From Halomicrococcus gelatinilyticus (GTDB lineage: Archaea; Halobacteriota; Halobacteria; Halobacteriales; Haladaptataceae): a stretch of DNA of 64,000 nt. Location: the NCBI GenBank assembly GCA_024227995.1, contig CP100466.1, positions 62,001 through 126,000 of the forward strand, read 5' to 3'. Both the position numbers and the translations under genes were made by a program. The notes beneath the pieces were generated by a model, which had not been told where the DNA came from, did no database searches, and was given only the letters and a program-made list of their open reading frames with translations. Positions 1-7,234 of the stretch are shown in pieces; position 1 is the first letter of the stretch; every line of letters starts with the position of its first letter.

Positions 1-383
1 TGGCCGACTGGGGATTCGGCCGCGTGCTCGCGGAGGCGGGCACGACCCCCGTGCCGCCGGCCTTCGCCGCGCCGGAGCACGTCGACCCCGAGACGTTCGG
101 CCGGCCCGACCAGTCGACCGACGTGTACGGACTCGGCGTGTTGCTGTACGCCCTGCTGGCCGGACGGCAGCCGTTCGACGGCGACTCGCACGTCGTCGTC
201 CAGCAGGTGACGTCCGACGACCCGCCGTCACCGACCGAGGTCGACTCCGACCTCCCCGACGGCGTCGACGCCGTCGTCGAACGCGCGATGGCGAAGCGGA
301 AGCCGGAGCGGTACGAGACGGTGGAGGACCTCCAGGTCGGCGTCGAGCGCCTCCTCGACGAGTACGCGCCCGAACTGCGCTGA
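1..383 (+). CDS. Hanks-type Ser/Thr protein kinase, C-terminal part (5' end outside window)
   Basis: The reading frame is open from the window edge (first full codon at base 3), so the N-lobe is missing. The visible 126 residues begin with ADWGFGR, which fits the Mg-binding DFG motif of subdomain VII. They continue through an APE motif (FAAPEH, subdomain VIII) and a DVYGLGVLLYALLAG stretch matching subdomain IX (DxWxxG), with a C-terminal helix pattern typical of subdomain XI. This is the activation segment and C-lobe of a eukaryotic-type kinase, which phosphorylates Ser/Thr on protein substrates. No membrane segment or sensor domain follows the kinase fold, and the protein ends right after it. 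Substrate and regulator are unknown. DUF211 follows 37 bases downstream on the same strand. Confidence 0.85.
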   Translation, partial: ADWGFGRVLAEAGTTPVPPAFAAPEHVDPETFGRPDQSTDVYGLGVLLYALLAGRQPFDGDSHVVVQQVTSDDPPSPTEVDSDLPDGVDAVVERAMAKRKPERYETVEDLQVGVERLLDEYAPELR

Positions 384-420
384 CCCCAAAGGCGAACTGA
401 CTCGCCGCCGTGGAGGACGT

Positions 421-708
421 ATGGCACCGCTCCGGAGGGTCGTCGTCGACGTCCTGACGCCGCACGAACCGACGATGCTGGAAATCGCGAGCGAGGTCGC
501 CGACAGTGAGAGCGTCACCGCGGTCGACGTCACGCTGCTCGAGTCGGACCGGGAGGTACGGAACGTCAAACTCACCGTCGAGGGGGAGGCGATACGCCTC
601 GACGACGTCGAGGACACCGTCGAGGACCTCGGGGGGACCGTCCACTCCGTCGACCAGGTCGCCTGCGGCGAGTACGTCGTCGAGGAACGGACCGTCCCCC
701 AGGAGTGA
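421..708 (+). CDS. DUF211 family protein
   Basis: A 95-residue protein starting at an ATG. The small alpha/beta sequence, with the pattern RRVVVDVLTPHEP...VTAVDVTLLE near the N-terminus, matches the archaeal DUF211 family. These are ferredoxin-like-fold proteins of unknown function, often found beside membrane transporters. The stop codon overlaps the GTG start of the following VIT1-like gene, so the two are probably translationally coupled. That coupling suggests a cytosolic accessory or sensing role for the membrane protein, which is inference. The family call is fairly safe; the function is not known. Confidence 0.8.
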   Translation: MAPLRRVVVDVLTPHEPTMLEIASEVADSESVTAVDVTLLESDREVRNVKLTVEGEAIRLDDVEDTVEDLGGTVHSVDQVACGEYVVEERTVPQE

Positions 709-1283
709 CCGTGCGCAGCGCACTGCGTCGCGCGCTGGCGGACGAGGAGGTGCGCTCCATCTCCAGGCGCTACTTCGTCTCGAACGGCTTCGACGGGGTT
801 CTCACCGGCATCGGCGTCGTCGTCGGCGCGTACCTCTCCGGCGTCACCGACGGCCTCACCGTCGTCAAGATCGGCGTCGGCGCGGCCGTCGGCCTGAGCA
901 CCTCCGGGGTCTGGAGCGTGTGGGAGATAGAGCGCGCCGAGCGCCGCGTCGAGCGACGGCGGACCGAGCAGGCGATGCTCCGCGGACTCGAAGACACCCG
1001 GATACACCGGGACGAGCGCGCGGCGCGTGCCGTCACCGCCACCATGAGCGGCATCGGACCCGTCGTCGGGACGCTCGTTCCCGTCCTGCCGTTCCTCGCC
1101 GTCGAGGGAGGGCTCGCACCGCTGTCGGCGACGCTGCTCGCCATCGCCGGCGGCGTCACCCTTCTGTTCGTCTTCGGGGCGTACATGGGTTCGATATCGG
1201 GCGGGGTCTGGTACCGCGCCGGGGTCAGGATGGGCGCAGCCGGCGTCGTCGTCGCGCTGCTGAACGTCGTCCTCCCCGGGTAG
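705..1283 (+). CDS. VIT1/CCC1-like integral membrane protein
   Basis: A 192-residue membrane protein. It starts with GTG at 705 (an alternative GTG lies at 711) and overlaps the DUF211 stop. An early conserved segment, SNGFDGVLTGIGVVVGAYLSG, resembles the first helix of the VIT1/CCC1 iron/manganese transporter family (pattern DGxxTxxGxxxG). It is followed by a charged Glu/Arg-rich amphipathic stretch (about residues 75-110, the position of the cytoplasmic metal-binding arm in the family) and then three hydrophobic segments towards the C-terminus. The likely role is divalent metal or membrane transport. The metal-binding Glu/Met ligands cannot be assigned with confidence, so the substrate is open. 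Confidence 0.65.
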   Translation: MTVRSALRRALADEEVRSISRRYFVSNGFDGVLTGIGVVVGAYLSGVTDGLTVVKIGVGAAVGLSTSGVWSVWEIERAERRVERRRTEQAMLRGLEDTRIHRDERAARAVTATMSGIGPVVGTLVPVLPFLAVEGGLAPLSATLLAIAGGVTLLFVFGAYMGSISGGVWYRAGVRMGAAGVVVALLNVVLPG

Positions 1284-1400
1284 CCGCTCGCCGCACCTCG
1301 CGAGGACGAAGAATTCTCCTCGACACCGTCGTATTCAGGCGGTATCGATGGTAGATGAAACAGAAAGATATTCAAACGCGAGCGGAGGCGTTAGCTGTGT

Positions 1401-2792
1401 ATGGATTGGGAAGAACGCCTCCCTGCGCGCCCGTGGCTGGTGCGCGGGGTCGTCCTGTTGCTGGTCCTCGCTCTGCTCGCCCCCTCCGGCGTCTCCGCTA
1501 TCACGTACGATCCGGAGGAGTCGAACCTCCAGAAGGGGACCATCGACAAGGCCGTGAACGGCACGACCGTCATCAGCGTCCAGGGGTACCACTTCAAAGG
1601 ACAGGGGAACAAGAAGAAGCCCGCCCGCCTCGTCGCCGTCGGTCCCCGCGGCGACGTCGAATGGGTGTACAACGGCTCCGAGCAGGGTGCGACGTGGTTC
1701 TACGACGTCGACCCGATGGAGAACGGGAACCTGCTCGTCACCTCCACGCGCAAGGGAAGCACCCTCGTCTACGAGTTCGATCCCGAGACGAAGGAGAAGG
1801 TGTGGACACAGCGCCTCGACATCGAGGACACCCACGACGTCGACCTCATCAACAACGGCACCCAGCTGCTGGTCGCCAACCTCAAGCACTACGAGGACGG
1901 GACGAACAGGGACAGCATCTTCGTCTACGACCTCGAGAAGGACGAGATCACCTGGCGCTGGTACTTCCGCAACCACTTCCCGAAGAGCGCAGGCGACGAG
2001 TACACGAAAGACTGGACCCACGTCAACGACGTCGAGAAGATCGCGCCGGGGAAGTACATGGCCTCCCCCCGGAACTTCAACCGTGTCATCGTCGTCGACA
2101 AGGAGACGAAGGACGTCACGATGAGCCTCGGGAAGCAGAACAACAAGTCCATCATCAACCGCCAGCACAACCCCGACTATCTGGAGAGCGAGGAGGGCGA
2201 CCCCACCTTCATCGTCGCCGACTCGCACAACAACCGCGCCGTCGAGTACGAGCGCGAGAACGGCGAGTGGAACCGGACGTGGTCCGTCGGCTCGTCGGAC
2301 AGCTTCAACTGGCCCCGGGACGCCGACCGCCTGCCGAACGGCAACACGCTCGTCGTCGACTCCGCGAACCACCGCGTGGTCGAGGTGACGCCCACGGGCG
2401 AGATCGTCTGGGAGTTCTACTCGCCGTGGCTACCCTACGACGTCGAGCGCGTCACGTACGGCGACGAGTCGAAGGGCCCGACGATGGCCGACGCGAACGT
2501 CACCGGCCACTACGACGTCACCGGCAGCGCGAACCTGGAACCCGGCGGCGACCGCTTCTCGATGGCGAGCATGCTCGGTAACCTGTTCGCCGCGACGCCG
2601 TTCCAGGAGGAGGCCCGCACGCTCGGCGAGAAGTGGGAGCAGGGCGCGCAGTTCGTCCGCCCCATCTGGATGGACGAGTACGAGTTCATCGCTGCGCTCG
2701 CCGCCATCCTGCTGCTCCTCGGGTGGATCGTCGGCGAACTCGTCTACCACCGCCGGCGCATCTACTACGGCGTCAGGAACCGGCTGGCCTGA
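1401..2792 (+). CDS. Arylsulfotransferase (ASST)-like beta-propeller membrane protein
   Basis: 463 residues. A hydrophobic segment at about residues 14-33 serves as signal or anchor, a long extracytoplasmic region follows, and a C-terminal transmembrane helix (about residues 425-446) ends in an Arg-rich cytoplasmic tail (HRRRIYYGVR). Repeated propeller blades of the type GNLLV...YEFDPETKEKVW and NGNTLVVDSANHRVVEVTPTGEIVWEF match the ASST/arylsulfotransferase-like family found in haloarchaeal envelopes. Activity as a PAPS-independent sulfate transferase, using a catalytic His, is a family-level expectation and not demonstrated. Several NxS/T sequons suggest a glycosylated surface protein. There is no obvious operon partner; the gene stands alone between the VIT1-like gene and the oxidoreductase. 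Confidence 0.75.
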   Translation: MDWEERLPARPWLVRGVVLLLVLALLAPSGVSAITYDPEESNLQKGTIDKAVNGTTVISVQGYHFKGQGNKKKPARLVAVGPRGDVEWVYNGSEQGATWFYDVDPMENGNLLVTSTRKGSTLVYEFDPETKEKVWTQRLDIEDTHDVDLINNGTQLLVANLKHYEDGTNRDSIFVYDLEKDEITWRWYFRNHFPKSAGDEYTKDWTHVNDVEKIAPGKYMASPRNFNRVIVVDKETKDVTMSLGKQNNKSIINRQHNPDYLESEEGDPTFIVADSHNNRAVEYERENGEWNRTWSVGSSDSFNWPRDADRLPNGNTLVVDSANHRVVEVTPTGEIVWEFYSPWLPYDVERVTYGDESKGPTMADANVTGHYDVTGSANLEPGGDRFSMASMLGNLFAATPFQEEARTLGEKWEQGAQFVRPIWMDEYEFIAALAAILLLLGWIVGELVYHRRRIYYGVRNRLA

Positions 2793-2868
2793 CGCCACTC
2801 CGAGCCGCTGTATCGTCCGCGAACCGCCCTCCTCCGTCGAAACGATTCTCTGTCGCCAGTCCTCCAGC

Positions 2869-2914
2869 GACCGGCAGGTGCACCGTCTCCCAGAGGACCG
2901 GCAGGTGCACCGTC
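2869..2914. repeat. 19-base direct repeat (two copies, 27-base period)
   Basis: Two identical copies of GACCGGCAGGTGCACCGTC occur at 2869-2887 and 2896-2914, separated by 8 bases. They lie in the 288-base non-coding gap between the arylsulfotransferase-like gene and the aldehyde oxidoreductase homologue. The core GCAGGTGCACC contains the palindrome GGTGCACC, so each copy could be a dimeric regulator site. No other gene is evident in this gap. Confidence 0.7.
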
Positions 2915-3080
2915 GTCCCCAGGAGCCTCCCGCGCGAAGCGGCGGCGCCCCCGGCAACGGACCGTCGCGCTTCCGCGGACGCGCCCGGACGACGACCATC
3001 CCACCGGCGACCGACCACACGACCACCGCACAGTCGGCGAAAGAACGCTTATCCGAACGCGGGTGTAACTCCTCGTGGTC

Positions 3081-4853
3081 ATGTACGAGCCGCCCACCCG
3101 CCTGCTCAGGGTCGACCTCGACGCCGAAACGGTCGAAAGCGAGGCGGTCCCCGGGGAGTGGCGACGCCGGTTCGTCGGCGGGAAGGGACTCGGCGCGCGG
3201 TACCTCTACGAGGAACTGGACGCCGGCGTCGACCCGCTCGGGGCCGAGAACGCGCTGTTGTTCGTGCTGGGGCCGCTCTCGGGCGTCCTCCCGGGAGACG
3301 CTCGCTACGCCGTCGTGACGAAGTCGCCGCTCACGGGCGCGTTCCTCGACTCGTACGGCGGCGGCACCTTCCCCGGGCGACTCGTCGGGGCGCTGGGCGA
3401 CCACCTCGGCGTCCTGGTGACGGGCGCGGCCGACCGGCCGGTGCGGCTGGAAGTCGCCGACGGAACCGCCCACGTCCGGCCGGCCGACGGGCTCTGGGGC
3501 GAGGACACCCGCGCCACCGATGCAGCGTTCCCGGACGCCGGCGTCGCCTGCATCGGCCCGGCGGGCGAGCGCCGGGTCCGGTACGCGACCATCGCGTCGG
3601 ACGGCGGCGAGCACCAGGCGGGCCGGGGCGGCGCGGGAGCGGTGATGGGGTCGAAGCGACTCAAGGCGGTGGTCGCGCGCGGTCGGCCGCCCGACGCGCT
3701 CGCGGAGCTTCGACAGCGACTGACCGAGCGGTTCACGGAGGACGAGGAGAACGAGTGGTACCTGACCAGCGAGACGCTGGAGACCGTCGACTTCGCCGAC
3801 GAGATCGGGGCGCTCGCGACCCGCGGCTGGCGGGAACGCGAGTTCGAGGGCGCGGACGACATCGGCATCGAGGCGGCGTCGCGCGCGGCGAGCGAGCGCG
3901 AGCGGCGCGACGAGCCGATCCCCGGCGGGTTCCGGGTCGAGACCGACGCGGGCGAGAGCGTCCCCCGGGGCGCGACCCCGATGTCGCTCGGCGCCGGCCT
4001 CGGCATCGACGACTTCGACGCGGTCGCCGCCCTCGGCGAGACATGCGACAGGCTGGGCATCGACGTCATCAGCGCCGGAACGGCCGTCGCCTGGGCCATC
4101 AGGGCCGAGATCGCCGCCGACCACGGCCGCGACCTCGACTTCGGCGACCCGGAGGACGCGCGGCGACTGCTGGAGGACGTCGCGGCCCGGGAGACCGAGC
4201 TCGGCGACGCGCTGGCCGAGGGCGTCGCCCGGGCGGCACGGCGATACGGCGGCGAGGACCTCGTGCCGACGGTGAAGGGCATGGCGCTGCCGGCCTACGA
4301 CCCGCGCGGTGCGGTCGGCATGGCGCTCGCGTACGCGACCAGCGACCGGGGAGCCTGCCACCGGCGGGCCCTCCCCGTCGAGACAGAGGCGCTCTCCGGG
4401 GCGTCGTGGACGCCCGCCGACACCGCCCGACTCGTCGCTCACGACCAGGACGTCCGCTCGATACTCTGGAGCCTGGTCGCCGACGACTTCGTCGGCCGGT
4501 CGCTCCGCGAGACGCTCGGTGCCGAGTGGCTGCGCGCCGCCGGGATGGAGTTCACCCCCGAGCAACTGCTGCGGACCGGCGAGCGCATCTGGACCCTGAC
4601 GCGGCTGTTCAACCTGCGCGAGGGGTTCACCCGCGCCGACGACGACGTCCCCGACCTGCTGCTGGACTCGTCGGCCGGCGATGGCGTCGGCGGGCAACTC
4701 GACGCCGAGACGTTCGAGGCGATGCTCGACGCCTACTACGCGGTCCGCGGCTGGGACGCCGCAGGACGGCCGACGCGGGCGACGCTCGAAGCGGTCGGCC
4801 TCGCCGACGTGGTCGACGAGGCGACGCCAACGGGGTCGCGCGACCCCGGGTGA
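3081..4853 (+). CDS. Aldehyde ferredoxin oxidoreductase (AOR) family protein lacking cluster cysteines
   Basis: 590 residues; AOR enzymes are usually about 600. The ATG at 3081 is preferred over the GTG at 3075 because a TATA-like CGCTTATCC lies about 30 bases upstream. Family marks are the N-terminal GGKGLGARYLYEEL, VMGSKRLKAVV near residue 195, CDRLGID near 321 (first pterin loop, DxxGLD type), RGACHRRA near 423 and LFNLREGFTRADD near 505. Where AORs carry CX2CX3C, this protein reads RRDEPIPGGF (about 275-285). The distal fourth cysteine region reads DVRSILWSL (about 457). Only three cysteines exist in the whole protein, none at cluster positions, and the adjacent EYE motif is also lost. 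It may bind a W/Mo-pterin without a [4Fe-4S] cluster, or have another role. It is convergent with the formamidase, leaving 7 bases between stops. Confidence 0.85.
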   Translation: MYEPPTRLLRVDLDAETVESEAVPGEWRRRFVGGKGLGARYLYEELDAGVDPLGAENALLFVLGPLSGVLPGDARYAVVTKSPLTGAFLDSYGGGTFPGRLVGALGDHLGVLVTGAADRPVRLEVADGTAHVRPADGLWGEDTRATDAAFPDAGVACIGPAGERRVRYATIASDGGEHQAGRGGAGAVMGSKRLKAVVARGRPPDALAELRQRLTERFTEDEENEWYLTSETLETVDFADEIGALATRGWREREFEGADDIGIEAASRAASERERRDEPIPGGFRVETDAGESVPRGATPMSLGAGLGIDDFDAVAALGETCDRLGIDVISAGTAVAWAIRAEIAADHGRDLDFGDPEDARRLLEDVAARETELGDALAEGVARAARRYGGEDLVPTVKGMALPAYDPRGAVGMALAYATSDRGACHRRALPVETEALSGASWTPADTARLVAHDQDVRSILWSLVADDFVGRSLRETLGAEWLRAAGMEFTPEQLLRTGERIWTLTRLFNLREGFTRADDDVPDLLLDSSAGDGVGGQLDAETFEAMLDAYYAVRGWDAAGRPTRATLEAVGLADVVDEATPTGSRDPG

Positions 4854-4860
4854 GCGTCGT

Positions 4861-6132
4861 TCAGTCGCCGAGCGGGTCGTCGGTGATGGCGACCTGCCCC
4901 ATGTCCTCGCTCTCGCCCAGCGAGTCGGGCGTGACGTCGAAGTCGAAGACGGCCTTCGGCACCGCGAGCGTCGAGCACGCGCTGGGGATGTCGACGACGC
5001 CGCTCTGGCGGCCCTCGACGGGCACCGTCCCCAGTATCATGTACGCCTGCTCGCCGGTGTAGCCGAACTTCTTCAGGTACTCGATGGCCTCCAGCGCCGC
5101 GCGGCGGTAGGCGACGTGGGAGTCGATGTACTTCTGTTCGCCGTCCTCGGTGACGGAGTACCCCTCGAAGACCACGTAGTCCTCGAACGTGGGACCGCGA
5201 TGGCCCGGTTCGAAGATGGGATGGTCGATGCCGTACTTGTCCATCCCGTCCTCGATGAGGTCGACCTCGATGTCGAGGTACCCCGCCATCTCGATGGCAC
5301 CGCAGAAGGTGATCTCGCCGTCGCCCTGCGAGAAGTGGATGTCCCCCATCGAGAGCTTGCCGCCCTCGACGTACACCGGGAAGTACACCCGCGACCCGAG
5401 CGAGAGGTCCTTGATGTCGCAGTTGCCGCCGTTCTCCCGCGGTGGAACGGTGCGGGCACCCTCCTCTGCGGCCGCCTCGGCCTCGTCGTCGTCCATGCCG
5501 CCCATGACCGCGGAGTGCGTCGTCGGCGCGTTGGCGACCGGTGGCTGTGCTTCCTTGGTCGGGTGGTCCGGGATCGACGACGGGTCCGCCTCGTGTTTGT
5601 CGATGAGTTCCTGCTCGCGCTCGTTCCACTCCTCGAGCAGTTCGTGCGACGGCGCCGTCCCGACCAGCCCGGGATGTATCTTCCCCTCGAAGCGTACGTC
5701 GGGGATGTGCCGCGACGTGGTCTTGGTCCCCTGCAGGTCCCAGATGCACTTGGAGGCGTCCGGGAAGTGGTCGGTGAGGAAGCCGCCGCCGTTCTGCTGG
5801 GAGAAGATGCCCGTGAACCCGTACTCCCAGCGTTCGTTCAGGACCCCGATGTCGAGGATGTCCATCACGAGCAGGTCGCCCGGTTCAGCACCCTCGACCT
5901 CGATGGGGCCGCTCAGGTAGTGCACCGCGTCGAGGTCGACGTCGCGGACGTCGTTCGCGTTGTCGTCGTCGTGGATCTGCCCCCCTGTCCAGTCGAGACA
6001 CTCGACCCGCAGCTGGTCACCGGGTTCGGCGGAGATCTGGGCCGGGATGTCTGGATGCCAGCGGTTGTGGACCGGCATCGGCTGTTCCTCCGGGTCGGCG
6101 TCCACGTCCACTTCGAATCGTACTTCAGGCAT
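4861..6132 (-). CDS. Formamidase/acetamidase (FmdA/AmdA family), paralogue 1
   Basis: 423 residues; the ATG at 6132 (MPEVRFEVD) is chosen over an upstream in-frame ATG because the second copy in this window begins at the same point. The family hydrolyses short aliphatic amides to ammonia and the carboxylate (formamide to formate). Recognisable segments are the N-terminal NRWHPDIP, ECLDWTGGQI, LSGPIEVEGAEPGDLLVMDILDI, GGFLTDHFP, HPGLVGTAPSHELL, the central PPRENGGNCDIKDLSLGSRVYFPVYVEG and HFSQGDGEITFCGAIEMAG, matching formamidase. A TATA-like TATTTG (6163-6168) lies about 31 bases upstream of the start. Inferred context: a paralogue, an amide channel and a formate dehydrogenase all lie within 9 kb. 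Confidence 0.93.
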   Translation of the reverse strand: MPEVRFEVDVDADPEEQPMPVHNRWHPDIPAQISAEPGDQLRVECLDWTGGQIHDDDNANDVRDVDLDAVHYLSGPIEVEGAEPGDLLVMDILDIGVLNERWEYGFTGIFSQQNGGGFLTDHFPDASKCIWDLQGTKTTSRHIPDVRFEGKIHPGLVGTAPSHELLEEWNEREQELIDKHEADPSSIPDHPTKEAQPPVANAPTTHSAVMGGMDDDEAEAAAEEGARTVPPRENGGNCDIKDLSLGSRVYFPVYVEGGKLSMGDIHFSQGDGEITFCGAIEMAGYLDIEVDLIEDGMDKYGIDHPIFEPGHRGPTFEDYVVFEGYSVTEDGEQKYIDSHVAYRRAALEAIEYLKKFGYTGEQAYMILGTVPVEGRQSGVVDIPSACSTLAVPKAVFDFDVTPDSLGESEDMGQVAITDDPLGD

Positions 6133-6158
6133 GGTACCCCCAGTACCGCGTCGCCACC

Positions 6159-6172
6159 CAGACAAATATAGA
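6159..6172 (-). promoter_or_regulatory. Putative promoter of formamidase paralogue 1
   Basis: On the minus strand this AT-rich stretch reads CTATATTTGTC just upstream of the formamidase start. The TATTTG core lies 31-36 bases from the ATG, the spacing expected for a haloarchaeal TATA box with a very short leader. The second formamidase has the same hexamer at 30-35 bases (14214-14219), which suggests the two genes kept a common core promoter. Confidence 0.5.
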
Positions 6173-6287
6173 TTTTTGAGAATTTTCGGAGCGTAATGCA
6201 GTCTGTTCCAAGTGTGTCAGTTGTGAACACCGTTCAGAGACGGTCTCGGAACTGCCCCCGTCGAGCCGAGTGTGCCCGCCGCCGCGC

Positions 6288-6860
6288 TCACGTCGCCCGG
6301 TCGTCCGTCGCCCCGAGCCGCCAGAGCGCGCGGTACACCGTCTGAAGGCCGACGTCGAGGTCGGCGGCCGTCTCGCGACACAGGTCGAGGTACGCGAGGT
6401 AGTCGTCGACCGACGGCGGGTCAGGCCAGGGGTCGGCCAGTTCGCCGCGGTCGTACAGCACCGACCAGGGACGCTCGTCGACGACGACGTACCGGTCGGG
6501 GTCGACGTAGTGGAGGACGGCGGACGCGACGGGAACGGTGACGGCGGTCAGTTCTCGCAACCGCTCGACCGCCGTTCGCGCGTCCGGCGCGTCGACGGCG
6601 GCGGCGATCGCCGACTGGACCGTCTCCCAGTCGTTCTCGCGGAACCGGTTCTCTGCCGCAGCGCGTTCCTCGTGGGGCCGACGACCGAGGTCGCGGCGGT
6701 AGTACCAGCGGACGATCCACTCGACGTCCTTCCAGACGAAGTCGCCGTCTTCGAACGCCGCCGGCATCGTGTCGAGTCGGTCGCGCTCGACGAGGTACAG
6801 TGGTTCGCGCCGCTCGTACTCCTCGCTCTTCTCGCGGACGAGTTGGCTGTCCAGGGTCAT
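6288..6860 (-). CDS. Conserved hypothetical protein, HhH/DNA-glycosylase-like
   Basis: 190 residues from the ATG at 6860 (MTLDSQLVREKSEEYERRE). The upstream extension of the frame is Arg/Pro-rich and looks non-coding. The helical sequence contains WKDVEWIVRWYYRR and, near the C-terminal half, VPVASAVLHYVDPDRYVVVDERPWSVL. This resembles the ASAIL...P..YPVID.R pattern seen in HhH-GPD-like DNA glycosylase relatives of unknown activity. I do not see a clear catalytic Lys/Asp pair or an Fe-S loop. Function is therefore open, and DNA base recognition is only a fold-level suggestion. It is transcribed away from the formate dehydrogenase. Confidence 0.65.
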   Translation of the reverse strand: MTLDSQLVREKSEEYERREPLYLVERDRLDTMPAAFEDGDFVWKDVEWIVRWYYRRDLGRRPHEERAAAENRFRENDWETVQSAIAAAVDAPDARTAVERLRELTAVTVPVASAVLHYVDPDRYVVVDERPWSVLYDRGELADPWPDPPSVDDYLAYLDLCRETAADLDVGLQTVYRALWRLGATDDRAT

Positions 6861-7234
6861 CGTGGAGACGTGTGACGACGGGGACGTCGACGGGTCGAGT
6901 CCCGGTCGCCTCCAGTCGGGGACACGACCTCGACCATCATAAGTGTCGGCCGGACCGGACCTCGCACGCGCAGACGTTCGACCATCTTGCCGGTCTTGCT
7001 GGATGGCAGGCGTGTTGCCGGATACCGGTCGGACCACGGAACGAACGCCGGGCCGCGCGGCGAAACGAACGACAGCGAGACAGTGACCGGCGTAATGGCT
7101 AATACCCTGCGCCCCGTCTGGTGAGTGATAGCGTAGCTAGCGGCGACGTCTACCCGTGGTTCGACCACCGCCGTGGGTCGGCAGCCGATCCGGGCGTCGG
7201 ACGACGACAGCGCAATCAACGAGGTACACCAAGC
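6861..7234. other. Intergenic region between divergent genes
   Basis: 374 bases between the HhH-like gene (minus) and the formate dehydrogenase (plus). It must carry both promoters. Open frames crossing it are Arg/Pro-rich and have no recognisable domain. I see AT-poor sequence with only weak TATA candidates (GGCTAATACC near 7098) and no tRNA, repeat or other element. Confidence 0.5.

Noticed and set aside
2430..4697. 755-residue minus-strand open frame over the arylsulfotransferase and AOR genes
   Set aside because: Arg/Pro/Val-rich shadow of the opposite strand at high G+C; the plus-strand genes have clear domains.
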